This document shows, piece after piece, positions 8,497 to 16,828 of a stretch of 41,196 bases of DNA. The notes beneath the pieces are model-generated. The model did not search any database. It was not told where the DNA came from and saw nothing but the letters and a program-made list of their open reading frames with translations. The translations under genes and the position numbers were made by a program. The stretch's first letter is position 1. Each line of letters starts with the position of its first letter. The stretch is from Lentisphaerae bacterium GWF2_49_21. GTDB taxonomy: Bacteria > Verrucomicrobiota > Lentisphaeria > Victivallales > GWF2-50-93. The DNA is taken from the NCBI GenBank assembly GCA_001804805.1, contig MHBH01000007.1:1-41196 (forward strand), written 5' to 3'.

Positions 8497-9675
8497 ATGG
8501 CTCAATCATCTCCTGTCATCACCGGTATCGGATGTATTTCCTGCGTCGGCGATGGCTACAATGACACTTCCGCCTCCCTCTTCCAGCAGCCTGTTCTCCC
8601 GGCACCATCAATTTACACTGGCAGCACGCTTAATTTTCCGGTTTTTGAATTAACTGGCTTCAAATCGGAGAATGATCAGCCGGGGGGGCGTACCCTGGCC
8701 CTGCTGCGGCATACGTTGAAACAGGCACTCCGGCAGGCAGATCTGTCACCGCACGAACTTGCATCACTCCGTGTCGGAGTCTGCATTGGAACCACCATCG
8801 CATGCCAGTTGAACAATATTCCGTTTTATGCCGAACTCCGGGCCTCAGGCACCGCTCCGGCAAAACCATTGATCAATTTCATCAACGGTTCTCCTGCGGA
8901 GTGGATCCGGCGTGAATATTCGCTCAACGGTCCGGCATTAGCCGTTTCAAATGCCTGTTCGTCAGGAACCGATGCCATTGGCATGGCGTCCCTGTGGATA
9001 CGTTCTGGACTCTGCGACATTGCGATTGCTGGAGGAGCCGATGAACTCAACAAAGTACCCATGGCAGGTTTTCATGCCCTGGGTGTCTGCTCCAAGTCAC
9101 CGTGCAGACCTTTCGATCGCAGTCGCAACGGCTTGAATCTGGGAGAGGGAAGCGGTGTTGTCATCATAGAATCAGCTGAGTCTGCAAGAAGACGCGGCAT
9201 CAGCCCGCTTTTCTCTGTTGCAGGATATGGAACAGCCGCCGATGGCTTCCACATTACAAAACCCCGCCCTGACGGTTCAGGACTTGCGCAGGCCATCAAT
9301 TGCGCCATGCAAACTGCTGGCATACAATCTTCTGACATTGCATTTGTCAATGCACATGGCACTGGAACAGGCGGTAACGACAGCTTGGAAGCATCTGTTC
9401 TGATACGTATCTTCGGGACAAATGTCAAATATATGTCAACGAAACGCATGACGGGCCATACTCTCGGAGCTGCCGGAGCGCTTGAATTCATCTTCACCGG
9501 TATAATGCTGTCAGAAGGCAAGACTGGACATTCTCACGGATTCGAAAATCTGCCGGATGACATTGCTGTGGCACCACTCACTTCACCGATCCCAATCAAC
9601 GGTAAATTCGCACTGTCCACTTCTTTGGCTTTCGGTGGCTGCAACAGCGCTTTAATTGTTGAAAGGCTGGGGTGA
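8497..9675 (+). CDS. Beta-ketoacyl-ACP synthase II-like (full length)
   Basis: A complete 392-residue condensing enzyme with all catalytic residues: Cys154 in SNACSSGTDA, His287 in NAHGTGT and His321 in GHTLGAAG, plus the C-terminal LAFGGCNSAL glycine-rich loop. It extends ACP-bound chains by decarboxylative condensation. Length is close to the family norm of about 400-415. It begins three bases after the ACP and is followed by a catalytically dead partner, repeating the arrangement at the left edge. The two KS copies are related but clearly divergent, so the pairs may act at different chain lengths or on different substrates. Confidence 0.95.
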   Translation: MAQSSPVITGIGCISCVGDGYNDTSASLFQQPVLPAPSIYTGSTLNFPVFELTGFKSENDQPGGRTLALLRHTLKQALRQADLSPHELASLRVGVCIGTTIACQLNNIPFYAELRASGTAPAKPLINFINGSPAEWIRREYSLNGPALAVSNACSSGTDAIGMASLWIRSGLCDIAIAGGADELNKVPMAGFHALGVCSKSPCRPFDRSRNGLNLGEGSGVVIIESAESARRRGISPLFSVAGYGTAADGFHITKPRPDGSGLAQAINCAMQTAGIQSSDIAFVNAHGTGTGGNDSLEASVLIRIFGTNVKYMSTKRMTGHTLGAAGALEFIFTGIMLSEGKTGHSHGFENLPDDIAVAPLTSPIPINGKFALSTSLAFGGCNSALIVERLG

Positions 9676-9679
9676 AATT

Positions 9680-10498
9680 ATGTTTATCTCGGGAATTGGC
9701 GCCATAAGTGCAAGCGGAATCGGCACGGAAAATCTGGAAACACCTGGACAAAACAGCGAAATCCAGGATAGAAGCATCAGTAAGGATGCGTTGCTTTCAG
9801 TCAAGAACAAATATGATCTCCGACGAGCCGACCGATACACCGCTATTGTCATGGCTTCCGCAGTTCAAGCATGCGCCGATGCAGGCTTCGCTGATTGCGC
9901 CATGGCAGACACTGGAATCATCATTGCCAGCTCATTCGGACCGCACCGGACAACTTTTGCATTCCTTAATGATATCCTTGATTACCCGGAAGACCAGGTG
10001 CTTCCCACCACTTTTTCACACTCTGTCCACAACGCCGCAGCCTCTTATGTGGCTTCATCCCTGCAAATAAGAGGCCCGACAATATCCCTGACCGGGTTCG
10101 AAGACCTCTGGTTCGATGCCCTGGAATTATCTGACGTATTCCTGAATTCCGGCTGCTGTCAAAGAATTGTACTGGTCGGAGTCGAGGAATTGGCGCTTCT
10201 CACCCAGAGCCTCCCCAGCATTTTGCCTGACAGTTTCCACTGCAGGCTTCTGGAGGGTTCCGTGGCGCTGCTGCTTTCATCCACCCCTGAAGGCAAAAAT
10301 TACACATCCATCACTTGCAGCCGCCGGTCCTCCTGCGGGGAAAAACCGGACCGGCATTCTTCTTGTGCAACAGCAAACGATTTTCTCGGTGGCGCTTTCC
10401 AGACCGCGCTCAAGGCTCTTGCTTCGAGCAACCAGCCGGGAACAACTATTTCCATCGGTTCAATTAGCGGTTTAATAACATTCTATAAAACAATATAA
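9680..10498 (+). CDS. Ketosynthase-like protein without catalytic Cys (chain-length-factor type)
   Basis: A 272-residue N-terminal ketosynthase-like domain (Ketoacyl-synt_2 type). The N-terminus ISGIGAISASGIG matches the KS start, and the segment TTFSHSVHNAAASYVASSLQIRGP is the usual region before the nucleophile; the Cys position is Phe140 (SLTGFEDLW). The final glycine-rich third of a complete KS, with both His motifs, is missing. ATG 9680 is preferred over TTG 9656 because it follows GGGGTGAAA and removes an overlap with the upstream KS. It most likely pairs with the KS at 8497 and sets chain length or stabilises the dimer. It is longer than, and only weakly similar to, the first such protein at 460. 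Confidence 0.75.
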   Translation: MFISGIGAISASGIGTENLETPGQNSEIQDRSISKDALLSVKNKYDLRRADRYTAIVMASAVQACADAGFADCAMADTGIIIASSFGPHRTTFAFLNDILDYPEDQVLPTTFSHSVHNAAASYVASSLQIRGPTISLTGFEDLWFDALELSDVFLNSGCCQRIVLVGVEELALLTQSLPSILPDSFHCRLLEGSVALLLSSTPEGKNYTSITCSRRSSCGEKPDRHSSCATANDFLGGAFQTALKALASSNQPGTTISIGSISGLITFYKTI

Positions 10499-10514
10499 TG
10501 ACGAGGTTAATTCT

Positions 10515-10769
10515 ATGGAAAATCTTACTGCGGATCAAGTCAAGGCATGGCTGCTTGAGGAAATCTCCGCCATTACTGGCACAGATGCAAAACTCATCGA
10601 CCCTTCTCTTTCTCTTTCACAGAACGGCATTTCTTCCATGGGATTTGTGGAACTGCTTATAGGAATTAGCCGGGAATTCAAGATTGAACTTCTCAATTCG
10701 GAAATCTCTCCCTCCGATGTCGCCTCCGTTAATGCATTTGCAGCCAAAATTGCCAGAACAGGTAGCTAA
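10515..10769 (+). CDS. Acyl carrier protein (second)
   Basis: An 84-residue acyl carrier protein with the attachment motif QNGISSMGFVEL; Ser41 is the likely phosphopantetheine site. The motif lacks the usual Asp before the Ser, a variation common in carrier proteins of secondary-metabolite loci. It lies 16 bases after the CLF-like gene in the same operon. Having two distinct ACPs fits aryl-polyene and related systems, where one carries the starter or finished chain. It could also be the partner of the AMP ligase at 12159. Confidence 0.88.
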   Translation: MENLTADQVKAWLLEEISAITGTDAKLIDPSLSLSQNGISSMGFVELLIGISREFKIELLNSEISPSDVASVNAFAAKIARTGS

Positions 10770-10770
10770 A

Positions 10771-10821
10771 GCGGGCTTTGCCCGCAACCCAAACTCGAAA
10801 TCCGAATATCGAAATCCGAAA
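10771..10821. repeat. GC hairpin followed by a 12-bp direct repeat
   Basis: A 6-bp stem with a TTT loop (GCGGGC/GCCCGC, 10771-10785) follows the ACP stop. TCGAAATCCGAA then occurs twice, at 10795-10806 and 10809-10820, two bases apart. The gap to the next gene is 96 bases. It looks like an inserted dispersed repeat rather than a terminator, since no T-run follows. Confidence 0.6.
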
Positions 10822-10865
10822 CAAATACGCTTAAAAACATAGAACTGTGAAATAAAGGCACCTTA

Positions 10866-12146
10866 ATGCTGGTCTCAAGAAGAAAACATTATTTAAACGG
10901 AATTGACTGGGTTGCCGCTGCGCTCAACTACCAGTGCCGCCTTACACCGGCTCGTGGGAATAATTTCCTGATCGTTCTTGAGCTCGGAACGCCCTTCTCT
11001 TCCGCCAAAACCAAACGTCTGCAGGACGCTTGCAATGACTTGCCTCCCCTCCTTAACGGACGCATCAGACGAGCCTGGCATCTTGCTCCATACTGGCAAT
11101 CTGGCCCAGGTCCCGAAGTTCTGTTTTCAGAATGCCCGGCAGAAGACAATTCAGGCGTCGTCCCCATCCTCCAGGAATTTGCCAACGAACCACTGCCAAA
11201 CAGCACAGGCATTGAGATAAAACTGATTTCCTGCAAAGGATCAGGATATCTCATCTTCAAATTCAGCCATCTCCTTTTTGATGGTCGAGGTGCCGAACTG
11301 TTCCTGAGAGCCATTGACGAAGGACATTCCGATCTCATGGCAATGCATCCTGGATTGCCGCATCCTGAACTTAATAACTGGACAAAACAGTTCCAGGCAG
11401 GGAAAATTGTCCACCGCAAAAGGCTGGCAATTCTGGAGAAATATAAGATCGCAGCACTCCCGTCCGGGCACTTGACTGCCATGCCTGCAAGATTTCGAAT
11501 AATACAACTTGACTCCGCCTCCAGCGCTGATATTCAGAAGAAATCTGAACGCGAAGCCGGTCCATTCATGTTTGGCATTTACCTGGCATCTATCGTCTGC
11601 CTATGTTTTGATCATTTCTTGAATTTACGCAGCAGCAAAGGAGATATGCTGCTGCCGATGTCGGTTGATTTACGGGGATTTGGCGTTCCCTCCAATACTG
11701 TTTTTTTCAATCAATGGAGTTTTTCACCGCTGATCGCCGAACGCGATGAACATAGGGAGCTTGCTGACTGGATAGTCAAATTGAAAATGCAAATGATGTC
11801 AAATGCCGCTGAAAAAATCCCCCAATCACTTCGAACTGCATCCTTGCTGTCCCGTATCCTCCCCTTGCCAATCATGTCACTCTTTGCAAAAAACATCTTC
11901 GGCCAGACCGCCGGAAGCATCATGTTCTCATTTGTATCAGGAAGCTCCCTCCCACCGGCTTTTATCGGAACTCCATTGCTCAACATGTACCACCTGCCAC
12001 TCATGCCGCCGCATCCTGGCATCGGAGTCTTCTTCAACAGTTTCGAAAATCGTATCAATGCTGTAATTTCCTACCGGAAAGGGATACTTTCAGAGGATGA
12101 AATTGACGAATTCACCCATTCCATTGAAAAATGCATGCGACAATAA
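10866..12146 (+). CDS. Condensation-domain / acyltransferase-fold protein
   Basis: A 426-residue protein with one clear motif, FSHLLFDGRG (about residues 136-145), matching the HxxxDG core of the chloramphenicol-acetyltransferase-like superfamily that includes NRPS condensation domains, wax-ester synthases and polyketide-associated acyltransferases. The segment MSVDLRGFG later in the protein is another conserved element of this superfamily. Such enzymes join an acyl thioester to an alcohol or amine. In this operon, between an ACP and an acyl-AMP ligase, it probably releases or transfers the ACP-bound chain. Stand-alone members have been seen in aryl-polyene-like loci, but the acceptor here cannot be stated. 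Confidence 0.65.
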   Translation: MLVSRRKHYLNGIDWVAAALNYQCRLTPARGNNFLIVLELGTPFSSAKTKRLQDACNDLPPLLNGRIRRAWHLAPYWQSGPGPEVLFSECPAEDNSGVVPILQEFANEPLPNSTGIEIKLISCKGSGYLIFKFSHLLFDGRGAELFLRAIDEGHSDLMAMHPGLPHPELNNWTKQFQAGKIVHRKRLAILEKYKIAALPSGHLTAMPARFRIIQLDSASSADIQKKSEREAGPFMFGIYLASIVCLCFDHFLNLRSSKGDMLLPMSVDLRGFGVPSNTVFFNQWSFSPLIAERDEHRELADWIVKLKMQMMSNAAEKIPQSLRTASLLSRILPLPIMSLFAKNIFGQTAGSIMFSFVSGSSLPPAFIGTPLLNMYHLPLMPPHPGIGVFFNSFENRINAVISYRKGILSEDEIDEFTHSIEKCMRQ

Positions 12147-12158
12147 TTGACTGGAAAC

Positions 12159-13583
12159 ATGAATATTTATAGGACAATAACGAGTGAAGTCGGATCTTAT
12201 GATGGCATCGCCATCATTGAGGATGACAGGACCATAAGCTATCAGACATTTTTTGCAGATATTGAAAAAACTGCTGCTATACTGATATCCTCTGGAATCG
12301 CTCGCGACACCAGGGTTGCCATCAAAGGAGACAACTCCTATGAATATGTGACAGTCTGCGTGGCGCTTATCTCCATCGATGCGGTAATTGTCCCGATATC
12401 AATCCACGCCACTGCGGCGGAGTCGGATAATATTATCGAACGTATCGCTGTAAATTTCCTTCTCTCCGATCAGCCGGCTGCAAGCGGACTCCCGCTGTTT
12501 GAAGGAAATATTCACCCATACAAAATTATTCCGATCAACACCGAAATATGCCCTGTTTCATTGCCAGATAACCGCCACCCGGCCTTCATCCGCTTTTCCT
12601 CCGGGACAACTGGGACCAGCAAAGGAGTATTACTCTCCCATCATGCCATTCTCGAGCGGACTGCAGCCTGCACCGGATTGGGGATTACCCGCGGCGAACA
12701 TATCCTCTGGGTATTGGACATGGCATTTCATTTTATCGTTACGATCCTGCTTTTTATCCGCAAATCCGCGACCATTGTCATATGTGGACGCCCCGTAGAA
12801 ACCAAGATGATTTCAATCTTGCGGAAACTCCCCATCCGTCTCGTGTATGCAACCCCCTACCATTACCGTTTGATGTTCAGTTCATCTGAACTCAAAAAGG
12901 AGGACATGTCGGGAATTCGCCTGTTGATTTCAACTGCAATGAAACTCACAGCAGCCGATGCAAATGACTTCAAGAATAAATTCGATGTCAATTTGGCGCA
13001 GGCCTATGGAATTATTGAAATTGGTTTACCCTGCCTGAACAACTCAGGCACAACTGAAAAGATTGACTCGGCTGGTCAGGTTCAACCTGGATACAGTGTG
13101 AGGATTAATAACCACGGCCCGGACGGCATCGGCGAAATCTTTATTCGAGGTTCCGGTATGTTCGATGCCTATTTTTCCCCGTTCCTTCTGCGGAATCAAG
13201 CATGTCCCGATGGATGGTTCAATACCGGTGACCTTGGCTATGTCGACAAAGACCGTTATCTCTTCATTGTCGGACGCTCAAAAAATGTGATAAATTTTCT
13301 GGGCATGAAAATATTCCCAGATGAGGTTGAAGCCATCCTCTGTTCTCATCCGCTGATCGCCGAAGCCCGGGTCTATGGCAGGCAAAATCCTCTTTTCGGT
13401 GAAATTCCAATTGCTGAAATAGTTCTTAAAAATCCAGAACAACCCTCCGATCTGGCACGGCAATTGCGTCGCTACTGCTTTTCCCGTTTATCCGAATACA
13501 AAGTTCCAAAAGAATTCGCTGTCGTAACCTCTATTCCAAAAACTCTAAGCGGTAAAATAGCCAGGAACAAGAGAACAATATGA
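12159..13583 (+). CDS. Acyl-AMP ligase (ANL superfamily)
   Basis: A 474-residue adenylating enzyme. The P-loop-like motif FSSGTTGTSKG is at about 146-156, the adenine-binding YGIIEIG follows, the hinge region reads WFNTGDLGYVDKD, and the C-terminal domain carries the adenylation Lys466 in LSGKIARNK. It activates a carboxylic acid as acyl-AMP and passes it to CoA or, in this context, to an ACP. In aryl-polyene loci the equivalent gene loads the aromatic starter acid. ATG 12159 is chosen; TTG 12147 would abut the upstream stop. It overlaps the methyltransferase start by four bases. Substrate is not predictable by eye. Confidence 0.88.
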   Translation: MNIYRTITSEVGSYDGIAIIEDDRTISYQTFFADIEKTAAILISSGIARDTRVAIKGDNSYEYVTVCVALISIDAVIVPISIHATAAESDNIIERIAVNFLLSDQPAASGLPLFEGNIHPYKIIPINTEICPVSLPDNRHPAFIRFSSGTTGTSKGVLLSHHAILERTAACTGLGITRGEHILWVLDMAFHFIVTILLFIRKSATIVICGRPVETKMISILRKLPIRLVYATPYHYRLMFSSSELKKEDMSGIRLLISTAMKLTAADANDFKNKFDVNLAQAYGIIEIGLPCLNNSGTTEKIDSAGQVQPGYSVRINNHGPDGIGEIFIRGSGMFDAYFSPFLLRNQACPDGWFNTGDLGYVDKDRYLFIVGRSKNVINFLGMKIFPDEVEAILCSHPLIAEARVYGRQNPLFGEIPIAEIVLKNPEQPSDLARQLRRYCFSRLSEYKVPKEFAVVTSIPKTLSGKIARNKRTI

Positions 13584-14377
13584 AACGCTACCGAATTAAA
13601 GAGTTTCATGAATCTCGACATTGCCCCCAATACTGGCGCGACGGCATGACCAATTTTCTTACCTTTTTTGCTATTTACACAGACGTTTATCGACAGGCTG
13701 TTCCGTCAGTCGCTGACCTTCTCCGTCAAAGCAGAGAGGATACCATCGTTGACCTCTGCAGTGGCAACGGCTTCTACATGTTGCGATTTTTAAAATCATT
13801 GAAAGAACTTGCTCCAGGCCGGGATGTCCGGGTCCTTCTGACCGATCGTTACCCCAGCAGGAGTTCAGCCTGGGAAATCGCGAAACTTAAAAATGGAAAT
13901 GTCGGATATCTCCCTGAACCGATTGACGCCATCGACGCCTTGCGCAGACTTCCAGGAATTCATGTCATGTTTTCGGCCATGCACCATTTTGATGAAGAAG
14001 AGCTAAGGACATTGCTGCTAATCGCAGCAGCCAATGGACGCCCGGTTGCCTTTTTCGATTATTCCAGACGCAACCTGCCTGCGGACATACTGCCTCTCCT
14101 GCTGGTACCACTTCTAATTTTCCTGACTGCTCCGCTGATTCGCCCATTTTCGTGGCGCCAGCTCTTTTTCATCTATGTCATACCCGCAATTCCATTCCTT
14201 GTAATGGTAGACGGTTTTATCTCCCGGCTTCGGAGCTACAATTGCCTGGAACTAAGTGAAATAATTAAAACTTGCAATAGCGTTCAAGATTATCATTGGG
14301 AATCCGGTAAATTCAATTCCTTAATGGGTCTTTGCTCTGTTCGTTATATTATCGGGTCACCAAAAAAACAAGAATAG
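13580..14377 (+). CDS. SAM-dependent methyltransferase with a membrane segment
   Basis: A 265-residue class I methyltransferase-like protein. The SAM-binding glycine motif is IVDLCSGNGFYMLRF (about 56-70), the acidic residue after strand two is in LLTDRYPS, and a MHHFDEEEL segment follows. A strongly hydrophobic stretch (about 172-215) is an unusual insertion that should dock the enzyme at the membrane. It is the last gene of the operon, overlapping the ligase stop by four bases. In comparable loci a methyltransferase modifies the aromatic head group of the polyene. A lipid or ACP-bound substrate is inferred from location. Confidence 0.75.
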   Translation: MKRYRIKEFHESRHCPQYWRDGMTNFLTFFAIYTDVYRQAVPSVADLLRQSREDTIVDLCSGNGFYMLRFLKSLKELAPGRDVRVLLTDRYPSRSSAWEIAKLKNGNVGYLPEPIDAIDALRRLPGIHVMFSAMHHFDEEELRTLLLIAAANGRPVAFFDYSRRNLPADILPLLLVPLLIFLTAPLIRPFSWRQLFFIYVIPAIPFLVMVDGFISRLRSYNCLELSEIIKTCNSVQDYHWESGKFNSLMGLCSVRYIIGSPKKQE

Positions 14378-14828
14378 AAAAAGCAGTTCAAAGTTCCTTT
14401 CCCTTCAGATGCCGATTCGTACACCACTGCAGGCTATTCAGCGTAGCCTTTTTCAAAATAATCGCGATTCGTGAATTGCGAATCGGAATCCTGAAAACAT
14501 CCCATTCCTATCAGCCCTCAGAGGCCAAAACCTGATACAGAGACACCCTGCCAAAACCATGCTTACGCACCCAGTCTCATTTCCTGAAACGAGGTCTGCC
14601 CCAGCTTGGATCAATGCGGGGATGCTTGGAATAGATGGCTGATCTTTGTTTGCTTATCAAAGTCGTTTTTTGGCAAACGCCCTGCCTGATTGCGTTTTCA
14701 GATAGCGTTCGAAATCAAGCGCCTGCTGCCGAGACGAAGTTAGGAGCGATATAGCCCGTCTCCGCCTGCACGTTCCTCTCGGCTTCGATGCGGCAGCCTT
14801 CGTTATACGCTCCGCTCCTAACGAAGAC
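14378..14828. other. Non-coding gap after the cluster, with inverted repeats
   Basis: No convincing gene is seen here. It holds a 7-bp inverted repeat around AATTG (CGATTCG/CGAATCG, 14465-14485). Near the tRNA 3' end is a larger stem, GTTAGGAGCG (14739-14748) with CGCTCCTAAC (14813-14822), whose inside also pairs partly (CTGCTGCC with GCGGCAG). No rho-independent terminator is evident after the methyltransferase. Confidence 0.5.
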
Positions 14829-14903
14829 TGGTAGCGGGGGTTGGAATCGAACCAACTGCCTCCAGGTTATGAGCCTGACGAGCTACCAATGCTCTACCCC
14901 GCA
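14829..14903 (-). tRNA. tRNA-Met (CAU), initiator type
   Basis: The reverse strand folds as a standard cloverleaf: acceptor 5' TGCGGGG, D-arm with GGTAGCTCGTC, anticodon loop CTCATAA giving CAU, TTCGATT in the T loop, and an encoded 3' CCA. Position 1 is T facing T72, an unpaired first base pair characteristic of formyl-methionyl initiator tRNA, and the D-arm matches initiators. The anticodon stem has G30-C40 and G31-C39 but A-T at 29-41 rather than the full three G-C pairs. A strong promoter lies just upstream. Confidence 0.93.
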
Positions 14904-14923
14904 ATATCGGTAAGACAACGGAT

Positions 14924-14952
14924 ATTATACCCCATTACGCCTGAAACGTCAA
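14924..14952 (-). promoter_or_regulatory. Sigma-70 promoter of the tRNA-Met gene
   Basis: On the reverse strand TTGACG (14952-14947) and a perfect TATAAT (14929-14924) are separated by exactly 17 bases. The expected start of transcription is a dozen bases before the tRNA 5' end at 14903. This is the clearest housekeeping promoter in the window. Confidence 0.8.
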
Positions 14953-14994
14953 GCGCAATGGGGCATATTGAGTGATTTTAATGCCTGTAATGGA

Positions 14995-16161
14995 TTAAAT
15001 CTTTGGAAACTTCACCCATTTTTCAGTGCTTTTGCTGCTCTTGACGACCGTCTCTATGAACGCCATCCCCCTCGCACCATCGGAGACTTTCGGGAAGTCG
15101 TTCTCGATGTCAGTCGGCTTCTGCTTGTTCATGATCTTGATTATGGTGTCGGCAAAGTTGCAGTAGTTGTTTGCAAACGCCTCGAGGAACGCTTCCGGAT
15201 GCCCGGAGGGAATCCTGGATGCACGAGCAGCCGCAGGACTCTTCTCGGCGACATATGGATTGCCGCGCTTCCAGATCTGCGTCGGGCCACTGATAGGTTT
15301 CACATACAGGTAGTTCGGATGCTCCTGGTGCCATTCAAGGCTCATCTTGCTGCCATAAACCCATATCGCAAGGTTGTTCTCTTCGCCGATGGATATCTGG
15401 CTGCAGTGCAGCACTCCTTTCGCGCCGTTGCTGAACCTTAACAGACAATTGCCGTCATCATCAAGAAGCCTGCCTTTTACAAATGTCGTAAGGTCTGCGC
15501 AGATCTCGGAAATCTTGAGTCCGGAAATGTATTCGGCAAGATTCTCACAATGTGTTCCGATATCGCCGATGCAGCCTGCGGCACCGCTCTGCTTGGGATC
15601 AGTACGCCAGGCGGCCTGCTGCTGTCCGTCGCGCTCTATTGGTTTGATAAGCCATCCCTGCGGATACTGCACGACGATCTTGAAAATCTCCCCAATGTCG
15701 CCCTGCTTCACAAGATCCCTGGCGAGCTTCACCATCGGATAGCCGGTGTAGTTGTGCATGAGACCGAAGACTTTTCCTGATTTATCGACTATCTTCTGGA
15801 GCTCCTTCGCCTCGTCGAGGGTCATGGTCATGGGCTTCTCGCACATCACATTGAAACCCGCCTCGAGAAGATCCTTGGCTATGGGGAAATGCCAGTTATT
15901 CGGGGTGGTGACCGAAACAAAATCCACCTTCTTGTCACCGAGTTTGAGCTCCTTCTCGATCATTTCCTTGTATGTATTGTAGGTTCTTGAAGGATCAACG
16001 CAGAGTTCCTCCCCCATCTGCCTGCTTTTTTCCGGATTGATGTCAAATGCACCGGCTACAAGTTCGATCTTGCCGTCCATTCTTGCGGCCTTGCGGTGGA
16101 CTTCGCCGATGAAAGCTCCTGGACCTCCGCCAACCATCCCCATTCTCAGTTTCCTGTTCAT
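14995..16161 (-). CDS. Gfo/Idh/MocA family NAD(P)-dependent oxidoreductase
   Basis: A 388-residue sugar dehydrogenase-type enzyme. The N-terminal Rossmann fold shows GMVGGGPGAFIG for dinucleotide binding and the conserved CEKPMTM (EKP, catalytic Lys) motif about residue 106. The middle carries CIGDIGTHCENLAEY, where the histidine is the usual second catalytic residue. The family oxidises or isomerises inositols, amino sugars and glycosides. The start at 16161 follows GGAGG; the frame extends to 16194 without a better site. It stands alone on this strand next to the tRNA, near a sialate esterase and a GH4 enzyme, suggesting polysaccharide or glycoside degradation. Confidence 0.92.
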   Translation of the reverse strand: MNRKLRMGMVGGGPGAFIGEVHRKAARMDGKIELVAGAFDINPEKSRQMGEELCVDPSRTYNTYKEMIEKELKLGDKKVDFVSVTTPNNWHFPIAKDLLEAGFNVMCEKPMTMTLDEAKELQKIVDKSGKVFGLMHNYTGYPMVKLARDLVKQGDIGEIFKIVVQYPQGWLIKPIERDGQQQAAWRTDPKQSGAAGCIGDIGTHCENLAEYISGLKISEICADLTTFVKGRLLDDDGNCLLRFSNGAKGVLHCSQISIGEENNLAIWVYGSKMSLEWHQEHPNYLYVKPISGPTQIWKRGNPYVAEKSPAAARASRIPSGHPEAFLEAFANNYCNFADTIIKIMNKQKPTDIENDFPKVSDGARGMAFIETVVKSSKSTEKWVKFPKI

Positions 16162-16323
16162 AGAACCTCCGATTAAAATATTTCCGATTGTCAATTGCCA
16201 ATTTCCAATTTGAACAAACGTGGAAAATTTAATACTGAATTCCTATTTTGAAAGAGATGAAATTCAATAATGTGAATTGAAATTCTTAAATCGGCAATCG
16301 TAAATCAGCACTCGAAAATGCAG

Positions 16324-16821
16324 TTACGCTCTCATCGCCTTTGGAGAGAACTGGAACATGAGCTGTCCGCTCAGCCTGCCATTTATGTTCTGGACGATTA
16401 TACCGAAGATGGAACCGGGATCGACAGGCAGGTTGAACTGGTTTGCAGGTTCGAGAAGCTCCTTCAAGGTCATCCCTATGTCAGGCTGGTGTCCGACCGC
16501 AACGACCCATTCATCGCTACCCGCGTCAGAATTCGATATTACCGCCCGCATAAGCTCCTCGACGCCGGAACCAGGCATTATCGAGGCGGCTGTAATGACC
16601 GGAGGATGGTTTGACAGGTGTTCGGAAAGGATGTCTGCTGTCTGCTTAGTTCGCTTGAACGGGCTGGAAAGGATTACTTTCGGATCCAGACCGAGCGAGT
16701 TCACAAAGATCGCGGACGAGATGACGTCGCCAAAACCGGAATCAGTCAGCGCCCTTTCGGAATCGCGCTGTCCGGCCTCCAGCGGAACGCACTCGGCGGA
16801 TCTCATGAGAATCAGCAGCAT
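16324..16821 (-). CDS. SixA-like histidine phosphatase family protein, catalytic His replaced
   Basis: A 165-residue protein of the SixA branch of the phosphoglycerate mutase/histidine phosphatase superfamily: MLLILMRSAE start, LSSPFKRTKQTADIL in the middle and VVAVGHQPDIG near the end (second His present). The RHG-type motif that supplies the phosphohistidine nucleophile reads R-S-A-E: Ser8 stands where SixA has His8. The codon is TCC, so this is not a one-base reading ambiguity for CAC/CAT. Phosphatase activity is therefore doubtful and the protein may act as a binding pseudo-phosphatase. It ends seven bases before the peroxiredoxin gene's end region and is probably co-transcribed with it. 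Confidence 0.8.
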   Translation of the reverse strand: MLLILMRSAECVPLEAGQRDSERALTDSGFGDVISSAIFVNSLGLDPKVILSSPFKRTKQTADILSEHLSNHPPVITAASIMPGSGVEELMRAVISNSDAGSDEWVVAVGHQPDIGMTLKELLEPANQFNLPVDPGSIFGIIVQNINGRLSGQLMFQFSPKAMRA

Positions 16822-16828
16822 GATCAGT

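Noticed and set aside
8497-10498. Aromatic type II polyketide (actinorhodin-like) pathway
   Set aside because: No cyclase, aromatase or ketoreductase is seen, the CLF-like partners are short, and the GT2-DUF2062 and LpxL-like genes point to a lipid or polyene product.
14829-14903. tRNA gene as integration site of an element
   Set aside because: No integrase or repeated tRNA 3' end is seen nearby; the element in this window uses comM instead.
14968-15441. 157-codon plus-strand frame opposite the Gfo/Idh gene
   Set aside because: The reverse strand encodes clear Gfo/Idh motifs; the plus frame is composition-driven and has no ribosome site.
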